NCBI GenBank assembly: GCA_904419725.1
Contig: CAJFSP010000001.1
Span: 1 to 64,000 of the forward strand
Length of the DNA: 64,000 bases
Source: Candidatus Heteroclostridium caecigallinarum
GTDB taxonomy: Bacteria; Bacillota; Clostridia; Christensenellales; CAG-314
Reading direction: 5' to 3'
Made by a program: the position numbers and the translations under genes. Below the pieces are notes generated by a model, which was not told where the DNA came from, ran no database searches, and saw nothing but the letters and a program-made list of their open reading frames with translations. Positions 8,559 to 16,672 of this stretch are shown here, one piece after another (position 1 is the stretch's first letter; every line of letters begins with the position of its first letter).

Positions 8559-10482
8559 CAACAACGGTTTTTGTTCCGGCGTAAAGCGCGCCGTCGACAT
8601 GGCGTTTGCCGCGGCCGGTCCCGACGTTTACTGTTTCGGTGAAATAGTGCACAATCCGAAAGTGGTGGCAGCGCTGGCCGAAAGGGGCGTGACAATCCAA
8701 AAAGACATCACGAAACTCAAACGCGGCGACACGCTGATAATCACAGCCCACGGCGCCTCCAAAAAGGTTTTTGAGTACTGCGGGCGTAGCGGAATAAAGA
8801 TAATCGACACAACATGCCCGTTTGTAAGAGTGCTGCACGAAAAAGCGGCTCGATATCACGAGAAAGGATATAAAATCGTGCTTATCGGCAATAAAAACCA
8901 CCCCGAAATTATCGGCGTGAACGGCTGGTGCGATGACGACGCTTTGATAACGGACGGGCAAATCTCTGTCGATATCAACGGTTTCGACAAGGTTTTTGTC
9001 ATGTTTCAGACCACTTATAACGTGGAAAACGTCGACTCCGCGCTGGAAAATCTTAAGGCGGATAACGTCAAAACACTTGAAATTTTCAATACTATTTGCT
9101 ATACTACAACGGAAAGGCAAAAGAATGCCGCCGATATATCTTCGCGATGTGATTCTGTCATCGTGGTCGGCGGAAAAAACAGTTCCAATACCGGCAGATT
9201 GTTGGAAATATGCAAAAAAAATTGTCCGCATACCGTGGCGATAGAGTCGCCGGACGAATTGTTTGATTTTGATTTTTCGAATACAGAAAATTTAGGAATC
9301 ATAGCAGGTGCGTCAACTCCGAGCGAGTTGATTGAGGAGGTCGTAGCAAAAATGGCTGAACAAACGAAAGACAACATCATTGAAACCAACGCCGAAAACG
9401 AAATGTTTAAAAACGCCGTTGAAAACTTTCACAGAAAATCGCTGAGAAAGGGTCAGAAACTCAAGGGCAGAATCGCCCACATCGACAACAGCGGCATAAT
9501 AATCAATTTCGATTTCCAGAAAAAAGAAGGTTTCATCCCTAACGAAGAAATCACGCTTGACGAAGACTACAATCAGGCAAAGGCAAACCTCAAAGTCGGC
9601 GATACGCTGGAAGTAATCGTTTTGTTGGCTGACAAAGACATCATACTTTCCCACAAAGCCATTGAAGAGCTGTATAAAGACGACGCTTTGGTTGAAGGCA
9701 TCAAACAAGGCAACGAATTTTCCGTTACGGCAACGAAAGAAGTCAAAGGCGGCCTGCTTTCAAAACTCGGAAGTTACACGGTGTTTATTCCCGCTTCGCA
9801 AATCAGAAGCGGTTATGTAAAAGACCTGTCTAAATACGTCGGCAAAAAACTCCGCCTGGTGGCTCTGCCTGACGGCGTCGACGACAGCAAGAAAAAGATA
9901 GTCGCGAGCCAGAAATCCGTTCTCGAAGCTGAAAAGAAAGCAAGAGAAGACAATTTCTGGGAAAATATCGAAGTAGGCGAAATCGTCGAAGGGCAGGTTG
10001 TGAGATTCGCTTCCTTCGGCGCCTTTGTAAACGTGAGGGGTTTCGACTGTCTCGCCCATATAAGCGATTTGTCATGGACGCCTATCAAAGAACCTTCGGA
10101 AGTGCTTGAACTCAACAAAACATATGAGTTTGTCGTGCTTAAACTCGACAGAGAAGCCAACAGGGTTTCTATCGGTTACAAACAGCTGTTGCCTGACCCT
10201 TGGCAAGTCGCGTTTGAAAAACATCCTGTGGGCAGCGTTACCAAAGGCAAAGTCGCAAGAATTCTTCCTTTCGGCGCCTTTGTTGAAATCGAACCTGGCG
10301 TTGACGGTCTGCTGCATGTTTCCAATGTATCGTGGGAATGGGTTGACGATATCAAAAAGGTTCTCAAAGTCGGCGACGAAATCGATGTCGCTATTACGGA
10401 GTTTAATCCTGAAAGCAAACGCGTGACTCTTTCCAGAAAAGCCACGATGGAACAGCCTCAGGACGCGTCTGAAAATAAATAA
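8539..10482 (+). CDS. ispH: IspH (HMBPP reductase) fused to four S1 domains
   Basis: The N-terminal 280 residues form 4-hydroxy-3-methylbut-2-enyl diphosphate reductase, the last step of the MEP isoprenoid pathway. Three cysteines for the [4Fe-4S] cluster are visible in NNGFCSGVK, DTTCPFV and NTICYTTTE. The rest, to residue 647, holds four S1 RNA-binding repeats, the last two canonical (GQVVRFASFGAFV and GKVARILPFGAFVEI). This fusion is known in Clostridia, where it supplies the ribosomal S1-like protein. The start is TTG within plsC. A terminator follows. Confidence 0.94.
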   Translation: MKILQPDNNGFCSGVKRAVDMAFAAAGPDVYCFGEIVHNPKVVAALAERGVTIQKDITKLKRGDTLIITAHGASKKVFEYCGRSGIKIIDTTCPFVRVLHEKAARYHEKGYKIVLIGNKNHPEIIGVNGWCDDDALITDGQISVDINGFDKVFVMFQTTYNVENVDSALENLKADNVKTLEIFNTICYTTTERQKNAADISSRCDSVIVVGGKNSSNTGRLLEICKKNCPHTVAIESPDELFDFDFSNTENLGIIAGASTPSELIEEVVAKMAEQTKDNIIETNAENEMFKNAVENFHRKSLRKGQKLKGRIAHIDNSGIIINFDFQKKEGFIPNEEITLDEDYNQAKANLKVGDTLEVIVLLADKDIILSHKAIEELYKDDALVEGIKQGNEFSVTATKEVKGGLLSKLGSYTVFIPASQIRSGYVKDLSKYVGKKLRLVALPDGVDDSKKKIVASQKSVLEAEKKAREDNFWENIEVGEIVEGQVVRFASFGAFVNVRGFDCLAHISDLSWTPIKEPSEVLELNKTYEFVVLKLDREANRVSIGYKQLLPDPWQVAFEKHPVGSVTKGKVARILPFGAFVEIEPGVDGLLHVSNVSWEWVDDIKKVLKVGDEIDVAITEFNPESKRVTLSRKATMEQPQDASENK

Positions 10483-10484
10483 TC

Positions 10485-10514
10485 AAAAAAGCCTCTCTTC
10501 AAAGAGGCTTTTAT
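10485..10514 (+). terminator. Terminator after ispH-S1
   Basis: AAGCCTCT and AGAGGCTT pair around a short loop, followed by TTATATT. It separates the operon from the mgtE promoter. Confidence 0.85.
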
Positions 10515-10558
10515 ATTGTAAATATTGTGTAAACGCGGTGTTTTTGTTTTTCAAATCG

Positions 10559-10587
10559 TTGACAAATCACCGCTTTTTTCATATAAC
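10559..10587 (+). promoter_or_regulatory. Sigma-A promoter of the mgtE leader
   Basis: Perfect TTGACA, 17 bp and TATAAC. The expected transcription start, near 10594, lies just before the M-box. Confidence 0.85.
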
Positions 10588-10599
10588 AATAATATAAGA

Positions 10600-10765
10600 A
10601 TACATTCGGTAGGTAAGGCTACCACAGGGATACGGATTGCTGCCGCGTAGAAGTGGAGACACTTCGGGTTGGTCAGCAGGCTATGTCGAAATCAAGGCAT
10701 AACTTAACGCAATTTCATTGCCCTGTGATGCTAAAGCTTGAACGATGAATCGGAATCTGTTTTTA
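10600..10765 (+). ncRNA. M-box (ykoK) Mg2+ riboswitch
   Basis: The leader carries the conserved blocks of the M-box class: GGTAGGTAAGGCTACCAC, the ACAGGGATACGG block, CTGCCG, the GGTCAGCAGGC block, and the 3' ATGCTAAAGCTTGAACGATG block. These are the known signature of the Mg2+-sensing riboswitch that controls mgtE in Bacillota. Mg2+ binding is expected to lower mgtE expression. The ends are approximate because the P1 helix was not folded. Confidence 0.92.
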
Positions 10766-10782
10766 CCCTTGTCATGTTCACG

Positions 10783-10817
10783 CTTTGGCAAGGTCTTTTT
10801 ATTGCCCGCCAAAGGAG
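10783..10817 (+). promoter_or_regulatory. Candidate expression platform covering the mgtE ribosome site
   Basis: CTTTGGC pairs with GCCAAAG, and the second arm includes the first half of the Shine-Dalgarno AAAGGAG. A competing pairing, GGCAA with TTGCC, lies inside the loop. Just upstream, CCTTG could pair with CAAGG before TCTTTTT, a weak terminator option. Either translational or transcriptional control is possible. Confidence 0.45.
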
Positions 10818-10823
10818 AATCTG

Positions 10824-12350
10824 ATGCGAGAATTGCTTGCTTTACTTGAAAATAATCAGATTGAAGAACTCAGAAAAATTCTGAGCGATGAGTCGCCTGA
10901 AAATGTGGCGGAGTTTCTCAGATTGGTTCCGAAAGATTCCGTTGCCGATGTATTCCGATTACTGCCGAAAAATCTCGCTCTGCAGACGTTCATTGAAATG
11001 GAAATAGAGGACAGGGAAACGCTTGCCGAAGAACTTTTCGATGAAAAGCATTTTCTCGATTTAAAGCCGCTGCTTGCCGAAATGGAGCCGACTGACCTTG
11101 CCGTGTTTTTCAAAGACATTCCGCACGAGCAGTTGCCTTTTGTTTTTCGTCTGCTGCCGCGCGCCGTCGCCGCCGATACCTTTGTCGAACTTGACAGCGA
11201 CATGCAGGAAACGCTTATAAAAGCCTTCAGCGACAAAGAACTTCAGGTCATGATGGACGAACTCTTTGTCGATGACGCCGTCGATATCATAGAAGACATG
11301 CCTGTCAATATAGCGATTCGTATGCTGGAACAGGCGGATAAAGAGACGAGAGACAATATAAACCAGATTCTTAAATATCCTAAAGACAGCGCCGGAAGCA
11401 TAATGACGGTGGAATACGTCAGTTTCAAAAAAGACGCCACCGTGGCGGAAGCGTTTGCCAAGATACGCCGCACGGGCGTTGACAGCGAAACGGTTTACAC
11501 CTGTTTTGTCACGGATGAAAGAAGGGAACTGCTGGGCGTCGTAAGCGCGAAAACATTGATGCTCAGCGATATGGACACGAAAATCGCCGATATAATGGAA
11601 ACAAACATCGTGTCCGTCGAAACCGATACAGACAAAGAAATCGTCGCGAATCAGTTCGACAAATACGACTTTCTTGCTCTGCCTGTCGTCGATAAAGAAA
11701 ACCGCCTTGTCGGTATAATCACCATCGACGACGCGATGGATATCCTGCAACAGGAAACAACCGAGGATATTTCCATAATGACGGCAGTCACGCCGACCGA
11801 TAAGCCGTATCTCAAAACAAGTGTATGGCGTCTGTGGCTCAACCGTGTTCCATGGTTGCTGATCCTCATGATTTCGGCCACTTTCACCGGGTGGATTATA
11901 GAGGCAAACGAAGCGACTCTCGCTTTTTCCATTTCGCTCACGGCGTCCATACCGATGATTACAGGCACGGGCGGTAACGCCGGCAGCCAGGCTTCGGTAA
12001 CAATCATAAGGAGTCTGGCGCTGAATGAAGTGCAATTCAAGGATATATTCAAAATACTTTGGAAAGAAATCAGGGTTTCGGTGCTTTTGGGCGGCACTCT
12101 CGCCGTGGCGTGCTTCGTAAAACTGCTGGTGCTCAACCAGATGTACGACGAAATAATGGTCGCTGTAGTTATCTGCGTCGCCATGTTTCTTACCGTTGTT
12201 CTGGCGAAAGTGGTGGGCTGTCTCATGCCGCTGTTCGCGAAAAAACTGCATCTTGACCCTGCCGTCGTGGCAAGCCCGTTTATCAGCACAGTAATAGACG
12301 CGCTGTCGCTGATTATCTATTGCAACGTCGCAATCGCCATTTTGGCTTAA
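10824..12350 (+). CDS. mgtE: Magnesium transporter MgtE
   Basis: Mg2+ channel of the inner membrane. The N-terminal superhelical MgtE_N domain fills about residues 15-140, two CBS domains (KDSAGSIMTVEYVSF onward) fill about 145-270, and the C-terminal third has five membrane segments. The pore motif TGTGGNAGSQAS is present. The ATG chosen here follows AAAGGAG by 6 nt and gives 508 residues; an in-frame ATG 39 bases upstream lies inside the leader and lacks a ribosome site. The gene is controlled by the M-box upstream. Confidence 0.95.
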   Translation: MRELLALLENNQIEELRKILSDESPENVAEFLRLVPKDSVADVFRLLPKNLALQTFIEMEIEDRETLAEELFDEKHFLDLKPLLAEMEPTDLAVFFKDIPHEQLPFVFRLLPRAVAADTFVELDSDMQETLIKAFSDKELQVMMDELFVDDAVDIIEDMPVNIAIRMLEQADKETRDNINQILKYPKDSAGSIMTVEYVSFKKDATVAEAFAKIRRTGVDSETVYTCFVTDERRELLGVVSAKTLMLSDMDTKIADIMETNIVSVETDTDKEIVANQFDKYDFLALPVVDKENRLVGIITIDDAMDILQQETTEDISIMTAVTPTDKPYLKTSVWRLWLNRVPWLLILMISATFTGWIIEANEATLAFSISLTASIPMITGTGGNAGSQASVTIIRSLALNEVQFKDIFKILWKEIRVSVLLGGTLAVACFVKLLVLNQMYDEIMVAVVICVAMFLTVVLAKVVGCLMPLFAKKLHLDPAVVASPFISTVIDALSLIIYCNVAIAILA

Positions 12351-12374
12351 AACCGCTTTACAGCGGTTTTTTTC
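12350..12374 (+). terminator. Terminator after mgtE
   Basis: AAACCGCT and AGCGGTTT pair around TTAC, followed by TTTTCTT. The T-run touches the -35 box of the next promoter. Confidence 0.85.
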
Positions 12375-12403
12375 TTGAAAAATAATATTATTTCATATAT
12401 AAT
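12375..12403 (+). promoter_or_regulatory. Sigma-A promoter of the FHA-ABC gene, predicted leaderless
   Basis: TTGAAA, 17 bp and a perfect TATAAT. The -10 box ends 8 nt before the ATG, so the predicted transcription start (12410-12412) falls at or just before the start codon. No Shine-Dalgarno is present. Confidence 0.8.
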
Positions 12404-12411
12404 ACTATACA

Positions 12412-13920
12412 ATGATTCATTTAAAAATAATCGACAAAGACGGCTATACTTTCTACGGAAGCGCCGACAAACAGGAGTTTTTCTTCGGCAAAAAAAAGAC
12501 CAACGATATTGTTTCAAAAATGCGTTTCATTGCCCAGGAACAGCTCAGATTTCTGAAACAGCCTAAATTCTGGACGGTGGAGAATCTGAACGATAGCGAC
12601 AAAACCACTGTGTCGCTTAACGGCAAACAACTTTGCGCCGGCACGGTCAGGCGGCTTTCCTCGGGTGACGTCATAATGATTTTTCAGAATGACGACAAAG
12701 AAAATTCGCTTTTTATTGAAGTGCTGCGCGAAATAAAATCGCAGACCGTTTCAAACGATAAACGCCGTACGATACAGCTGACATCCAAAAACGAGTTTTT
12801 AATCGGGCGCGACGCTAATTGCGACATAATTCTCGACAATCCGCAGGCGGAGCGCATACACGCCAGAATCATTTACGACGGTGAGAATCACTATATCGAA
12901 GATTTGAAATCGTCAAACGGTACATATCTGAACAATAAAAAAATCAAGAGGGCAATGCTGCGCGATAACGACAGAATAGAAGTTCCGTCGGCGGCGTACA
13001 TTTATATCGACAAAAAACTGCTTTTCAGTAGATGTGAACACGGCATCGAAGTCGATGTTGTGGAAGTTTCGAAAGACGTTCAGGACAGGGTCAACAAACA
13101 CGGCAAAGTGCGTCTTGTAGACGATGTTTCAATGCGAATCGAAATGGGCAGTTTTGTGGGCATTGTCGGCGGCAGCGGCGCAGGCAAAAGCACTCTGCTC
13201 GACTGCATAAACGGCCGCAGGCCGGGGACCGGCGGTTATGTTTATTACGATACAAACGATTTTTATCAGAATATGAACTGTTATCAGTATGTTGTGGGCT
13301 ATGTGCCGCAAAAGGATATTCTGCATGAAAATCTCTCGGTATTCAACTCTCTGTGCTACACGGCGACAATGCGCATCCGCAACGATATCACCAAAGCGGA
13401 AATCGAGGAAATCGTCAGAAAAGTCATCGGTGAGGTTAAACTTGAAGGCAAAGAGCACCTTAAAATTTCCACGCTGAGCGGTGGACAGAAAAAGCGCGTC
13501 AGCATCGCCATGGAACTGCTGTCCAACCCGAAAATTATTTTTCTCGATGAGCCAACCAGCGGACTGAGCCCGGATCTGGACTTGGAAATAATGTCTTTGC
13601 TGAAAGAACTCAGCAAGCAGGGCAGAACAATCGTCATCATAACCCACGCCATGGAAAACATCAATCAGTGCGATAAGATAGCGTTTTTGGGGCGCGGCGG
13701 AAAACTGTGTTTTTACGATTCGCCTAAAAACATCAGGACTTATTTCGGCACGAAGGATTTTTCAAAAATTTTCAATATGCTCAGCGAAGAAGAATACGCT
13801 TTGCGTTATGAGGCGAAATATCGCGCTTCCGACTATTATCGGCGCCTTATGGATGTTTTCAAAAAGACGTACAATTTCACTCCTAAACCGAAAAACATTC
13901 CGTCTGAACAGGAAGTATGA
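12412..13920 (+). CDS. FHA-domain ABC transporter ATP-binding protein
   Basis: Cytoplasmic ATPase of an ABC-2 exporter with regulatory domains in front. Residues 1-110 look like a diverged FHA domain (FFFGKKKTNDIV, then SLNGKQL and LSSGDVIMI). Residues 120-205 form a canonical FHA domain (FLIGRDANCDI, ERIHARI, SSNGTYLNN), which would bind phosphothreonine. The ABC domain has Walker A GGSGAGKST at about 253, signature LSGGQKKR, and Walker B IIFLDEPTSGL, of ABCG-like type. The permease gene follows with a 4-bp overlap. The architecture recalls mycobacterial Rv1747, but split over two genes. No Ser/Thr kinase gene is in the window. The substrate is unknown. Confidence 0.88.
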   Translation: MIHLKIIDKDGYTFYGSADKQEFFFGKKKTNDIVSKMRFIAQEQLRFLKQPKFWTVENLNDSDKTTVSLNGKQLCAGTVRRLSSGDVIMIFQNDDKENSLFIEVLREIKSQTVSNDKRRTIQLTSKNEFLIGRDANCDIILDNPQAERIHARIIYDGENHYIEDLKSSNGTYLNNKKIKRAMLRDNDRIEVPSAAYIYIDKKLLFSRCEHGIEVDVVEVSKDVQDRVNKHGKVRLVDDVSMRIEMGSFVGIVGGSGAGKSTLLDCINGRRPGTGGYVYYDTNDFYQNMNCYQYVVGYVPQKDILHENLSVFNSLCYTATMRIRNDITKAEIEEIVRKVIGEVKLEGKEHLKISTLSGGQKKRVSIAMELLSNPKIIFLDEPTSGLSPDLDLEIMSLLKELSKQGRTIVIITHAMENINQCDKIAFLGRGGKLCFYDSPKNIRTYFGTKDFSKIFNMLSEEEYALRYEAKYRASDYYRRLMDVFKKTYNFTPKPKNIPSEQEV

Positions 13921-14747
13921 AAAACGGCAAATTTAAAATGAATTTCACGCATTTCAGAGTTTGCGTGCGAAGGTATTTCGAACTTATTCTCAACGACAGG
14001 GTCAGCGCCGTAACGCTTATGTTGCAGGCGCCGATTATGTTGTTGCTCATTTCTTTTATTTGCCCTTACGACAGTTTCGCCACGCCGCAGGGGATTTGGA
14101 ACGCCGACAACGCCTTGTTTATCATCACTGTTGTCGCGGCGATGATGGGCATACTCAACTCGTATCGTGAAGTCTGCAAGGAAAGAGAAATTTTCGCGAG
14201 AGAATATGACGCGGGGCTGGACGTAACGGCCTATATCCTTTCAAAGGTATTTGTGCTCGGCTGTGTATGCCTTATACAGAGTTTTATGCTGTTTGCCGGA
14301 AGTTACATAATAATCGACTTCCCGTCGCCGCAGCCGGTGTTTACCGAACTTGGATATTGGCTTACGCTGTTTCTGGTTATGTTTTCATCAAGCGTCACCG
14401 GCATTTTTATTTCATGCGTGCTCAAAAGTTCCGACAGCGCCGTTCTGCCCGTACTGCTCATTCTTATCATGCAGGTCGTGCTGGCGGGCAACACCGTTGA
14501 CCTTGAAGGCACTCTGGGCGTAATAAGCACCGTCTGCGTAAGCAGGTGGGGGTTAAGCGCGCTGGGGCAGGTATTTGACAGAAACAATATGTTTCCTGCG
14601 CTGGCCGCCACTCAGAGAGATTATTACAACGAATCGTTATTGGTATGCTATCTTGTGATTATCCTTATGTGCGTCGTCCTGACGGTGCTGTCGATAATCT
14701 GGCTCAAATTGTCTTTCAAAAAACGGCAGAAAAAAATGAAAAATTAA
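13917..14747 (+). CDS. ABC-2 type transporter permease
   Basis: Membrane half-transporter of 276 residues with six predicted helices and short loops, of the ABCG/ABC-2 fold. It presumably dimerises and pairs with the FHA-ABC ATPase, whose stop codon overlaps its start. A basic N-terminus (FRVCVRRYFELILNDR) matches the cytoplasmic connecting helix of ABCG-type permeases. The substrate cannot be inferred. A bidirectional terminator follows. Confidence 0.82.
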   Translation: MKNGKFKMNFTHFRVCVRRYFELILNDRVSAVTLMLQAPIMLLLISFICPYDSFATPQGIWNADNALFIITVVAAMMGILNSYREVCKEREIFAREYDAGLDVTAYILSKVFVLGCVCLIQSFMLFAGSYIIIDFPSPQPVFTELGYWLTLFLVMFSSSVTGIFISCVLKSSDSAVLPVLLILIMQVVLAGNTVDLEGTLGVISTVCVSRWGLSALGQVFDRNNMFPALAATQRDYYNESLLVCYLVIILMCVVLTVLSIIWLKLSFKKRQKKMKN

Positions 14748-14773
14748 AACGCCCGCTCAGGGGCGTTTTTTTA
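14746..14773. terminator. Bidirectional terminator between the ABC permease and the anti-sigma gene
   Basis: AAACGCCC and GGGCGTTT pair around GCTCA, with T-runs on the plus strand and A-runs (T on the minus) on the other side. The two flanking genes converge here. Confidence 0.8.
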
Positions 14774-14784
14774 CGCGGATTATT

Positions 14785-15912
14785 TCAGTCATCGTCATCG
14801 TCGTAATGCGAAGGGCGGTTGTGATCGGAAGAGGTACCGTCGTCAAAAACATAGTGATAATTTCCTTCGCGCACATAGATTTTGAAACGCACTTCTTTGC
14901 CGTCCAGTTCGCCGCGCACCGAAATAACTTGCTTGCCGTCTTCCGTTTCGCCGGTGAAGAGCAGAACGTCTTCTCTGCCGTTCTTTTCAACGGTCAGCCG
15001 CAATTCGAGTTCGCCTTCTTCCGATTCATAGTCCACGGAAGTTTTTTCCACAACTTCGCCGTTGGCGACAACGGTGTAGACATATTTCTTTTCCACTTCG
15101 CTCTCGCCGTCTTCCGTTTCGCTCTCTTCTTCCTGTTCAACTTTGATGAAAGAGCGGGCGTCTCTGTCCACAAAGGCGGTGAAAGACAGTTCGCTTTCTT
15201 CTTCGTTTTCTTCCGTTTCTATTTCATAGGTTCCCTGCACCGGATACCTGTTTTCGCCTACGACCAAAACACCTTCGATGGAATAGTTTTCTTCTGTTTC
15301 ATCGCCGTCAATTTCGCCGTCGCGAAAAATTTTGTTATAAAAGAGATTATATGACGTGCTGTCGCCCAGCATATCCACAAACGTGACTTTCATTCCGAAC
15401 TCAAATTCGTCGTCGCCGCCGATCGCGGTCTGCGAAAGTTTGCCGTCGCCGACGAGTCCTTCGATGAGCGTCATATATTTGTTGACAAAGTCTATCCGGT
15501 CGTCACGGCTTTCCGACATGGCGACAGCCGAGACGGGCACGACAGCGCCGAGAGACTGCGGAGCGGCGTCGGTAGAATCAAGAAGCGAACCGACGGACGC
15601 GGCGCCATAGGCATAAAATGAATCGGCGTCTGTAATTTCCGCAAATTTATCCGTCAAACCGCCGGAGGCGCCTTTTTTAAAAAATATCGGCAAAAACACC
15701 GCCAGGAAGACTGCGATGACGGCAACGACAACCGCGAGCGTCATCAGATACGTTTTTCTGCCGCCTTGCGCGGATTCGCCGCCTGTCGCGTATGCGGCGG
15801 AACGGCTCACCTGCCTGTCAAAGCCCAGTTCCCGCTTGACTTTTTCTTTGACATCATTATCGGGAAGAACGTCGCGCGACTGTTCCGACAGTATTTTTTT
15901 TATGTCTTTCAT
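14785..15912 (-). CDS. Membrane anti-sigma factor candidate with extracytoplasmic sensor domain
   Basis: Protein of 375 residues translated from an ATGA overlap with the ECF sigma gene, the usual place of an anti-sigma gene. The cytoplasmic part is only about 54 residues and lacks the zinc-binding anti-sigma motif. One membrane helix lies at about 55-78. The outer 295 residues are very rich in Glu and Asp and end in a DDDDD tail. This domain aligns through its length with the divergently encoded lipoprotein: FYAYGAASVG with VYAFSAASAG, EENYSIEGVLVV with EENYAIDGILII, and further blocks. I infer that the pair shares a ligand or stress signal. No named family is recognised. Confidence 0.7.
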   Translation of the reverse strand: MKDIKKILSEQSRDVLPDNDVKEKVKRELGFDRQVSRSAAYATGGESAQGGRKTYLMTLAVVVAVIAVFLAVFLPIFFKKGASGGLTDKFAEITDADSFYAYGAASVGSLLDSTDAAPQSLGAVVPVSAVAMSESRDDRIDFVNKYMTLIEGLVGDGKLSQTAIGGDDEFEFGMKVTFVDMLGDSTSYNLFYNKIFRDGEIDGDETEENYSIEGVLVVGENRYPVQGTYEIETEENEEESELSFTAFVDRDARSFIKVEQEEESETEDGESEVEKKYVYTVVANGEVVEKTSVDYESEEGELELRLTVEKNGREDVLLFTGETEDGKQVISVRGELDGKEVRFKIYVREGNYHYVFDDGTSSDHNRPSHYDDDDD

Positions 15913-16433
15913 GCTTCGTCCTCCTTTAAAGCCTTTCTTAGTTTTTTCAGCGCCTCGTTGTTTTTCCATGTAACGGTTCCGATTGGCAGATTCATCGCCG
16001 CGGCGACTTCGCGTCTTTTGTATCCCGCCACCTGACACAGCATAACTATTTTATACTCATCCTCCGAAAGGATTTTTGCCGCCAGGTCAAAAACATAGGG
16101 CACTTTTGTTTCAGCCGACCCGTATTTATACGCTTCCGCGTCAAAATCCGTGGCTATCTCGCGTTTGTATTTTTTCAGATGGTTGAGCGCCAGGGATTTA
16201 GCGATTGCGCACAGCCAGCCGATGAAATTTGTGCCGACGGAATACCGGTATAAATACGACACCGCTTTTACAAAAGTTTCCTGCAAAATGTCTTCGGCGT
16301 GCTGTTTGTCTTTGACAATATAAAGTATCGTAAAATACGCCGTTTTGTAAGTGCGCTCATAAACATAGTCAAATGCCGATGAGTCGCCGCTTTTCAGGGC
16401 TTCTATTTTTTGTTCCAACTTGTGGTCTTTCAT
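15909..16433 (-). CDS. ECF-type RNA polymerase sigma factor
   Basis: Extracytoplasmic-function sigma factor of 174 residues. Region 2 is clear (AEDILQETFVKAVSYLYRY, then GWLCAIAKSLALNHLKK), and region 4 carries the helix-turn-helix YKRREVAAAMNLPIGTV. The chosen ATG follows AAGGAAAGGGA; an upstream in-frame ATG has no ribosome site. It is the first gene of a two-gene operon with the anti-sigma candidate. Its own promoter carries a CAACAAAA/GTTAT motif found again before the divergent lipoprotein gene, which suggests positive autoregulation. Confidence 0.92.
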   Translation of the reverse strand: MKDHKLEQKIEALKSGDSSAFDYVYERTYKTAYFTILYIVKDKQHAEDILQETFVKAVSYLYRYSVGTNFIGWLCAIAKSLALNHLKKYKREIATDFDAEAYKYGSAETKVPYVFDLAAKILSEDEYKIVMLCQVAGYKRREVAAAMNLPIGTVTWKNNEALKKLRKALKEDEA

Positions 16434-16450
16434 TTCCCTTTCCTTATTAT

Positions 16451-16478
16451 ATAACAATTCCTGAAAGCAATTTTGTTG
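16451..16478 (-). promoter_or_regulatory. ECF-type promoter of the sigma/anti-sigma operon
   Basis: On the minus strand CAACAAAA (-35, with the AAC core usual for ECF sigma factors), 15 bp, then GTTAT (-10). The same motif with the same spacing precedes the lipoprotein gene. I found no other copy with the right spacing in the window by eye. Confidence 0.65.
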
Positions 16479-16586
16479 AAATTTTATAAAAATTTATCTA
16501 CTTAAATGTAACAATACACGGCGGCATAGTCAAGAGCGAAATTAAAAATGCGGCAAAAAAATTTTTTGAAAAATTTTGTTTTTTTC

Positions 16587-16614
16587 CAACAAAAGGCGTC
16601 TCTGCCGTTGTTTT
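16587..16614 (+). promoter_or_regulatory. ECF-type promoter of the lipoprotein gene
   Basis: CAACAAAA, 15 bp and GTTTT, matching the divergent sigma operon promoter in sequence and spacing while the spacer sequences differ. The predicted transcript starts about 50 nt before the lipoprotein ATG. Confidence 0.65.
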
Positions 16615-16672
16615 AGAAGTGGATAGGGAAATCCGGAACCCGCCCGAACGAAAAATAAAGGAGAGTACGAAA

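Noticed and set aside
11061-12251. Minus-strand frame of 396 codons opposite mgtE
   Set aside because: Shadow of mgtE; composition rich in His, Arg and Phe as expected of an antisense frame.
16619-16672. GTG start 18 codons upstream of the lipoprotein ATG
   Set aside because: It would put a charged stretch before the signal peptide and lies at the predicted transcription start; the ATG has AAAGGAGAG in front.
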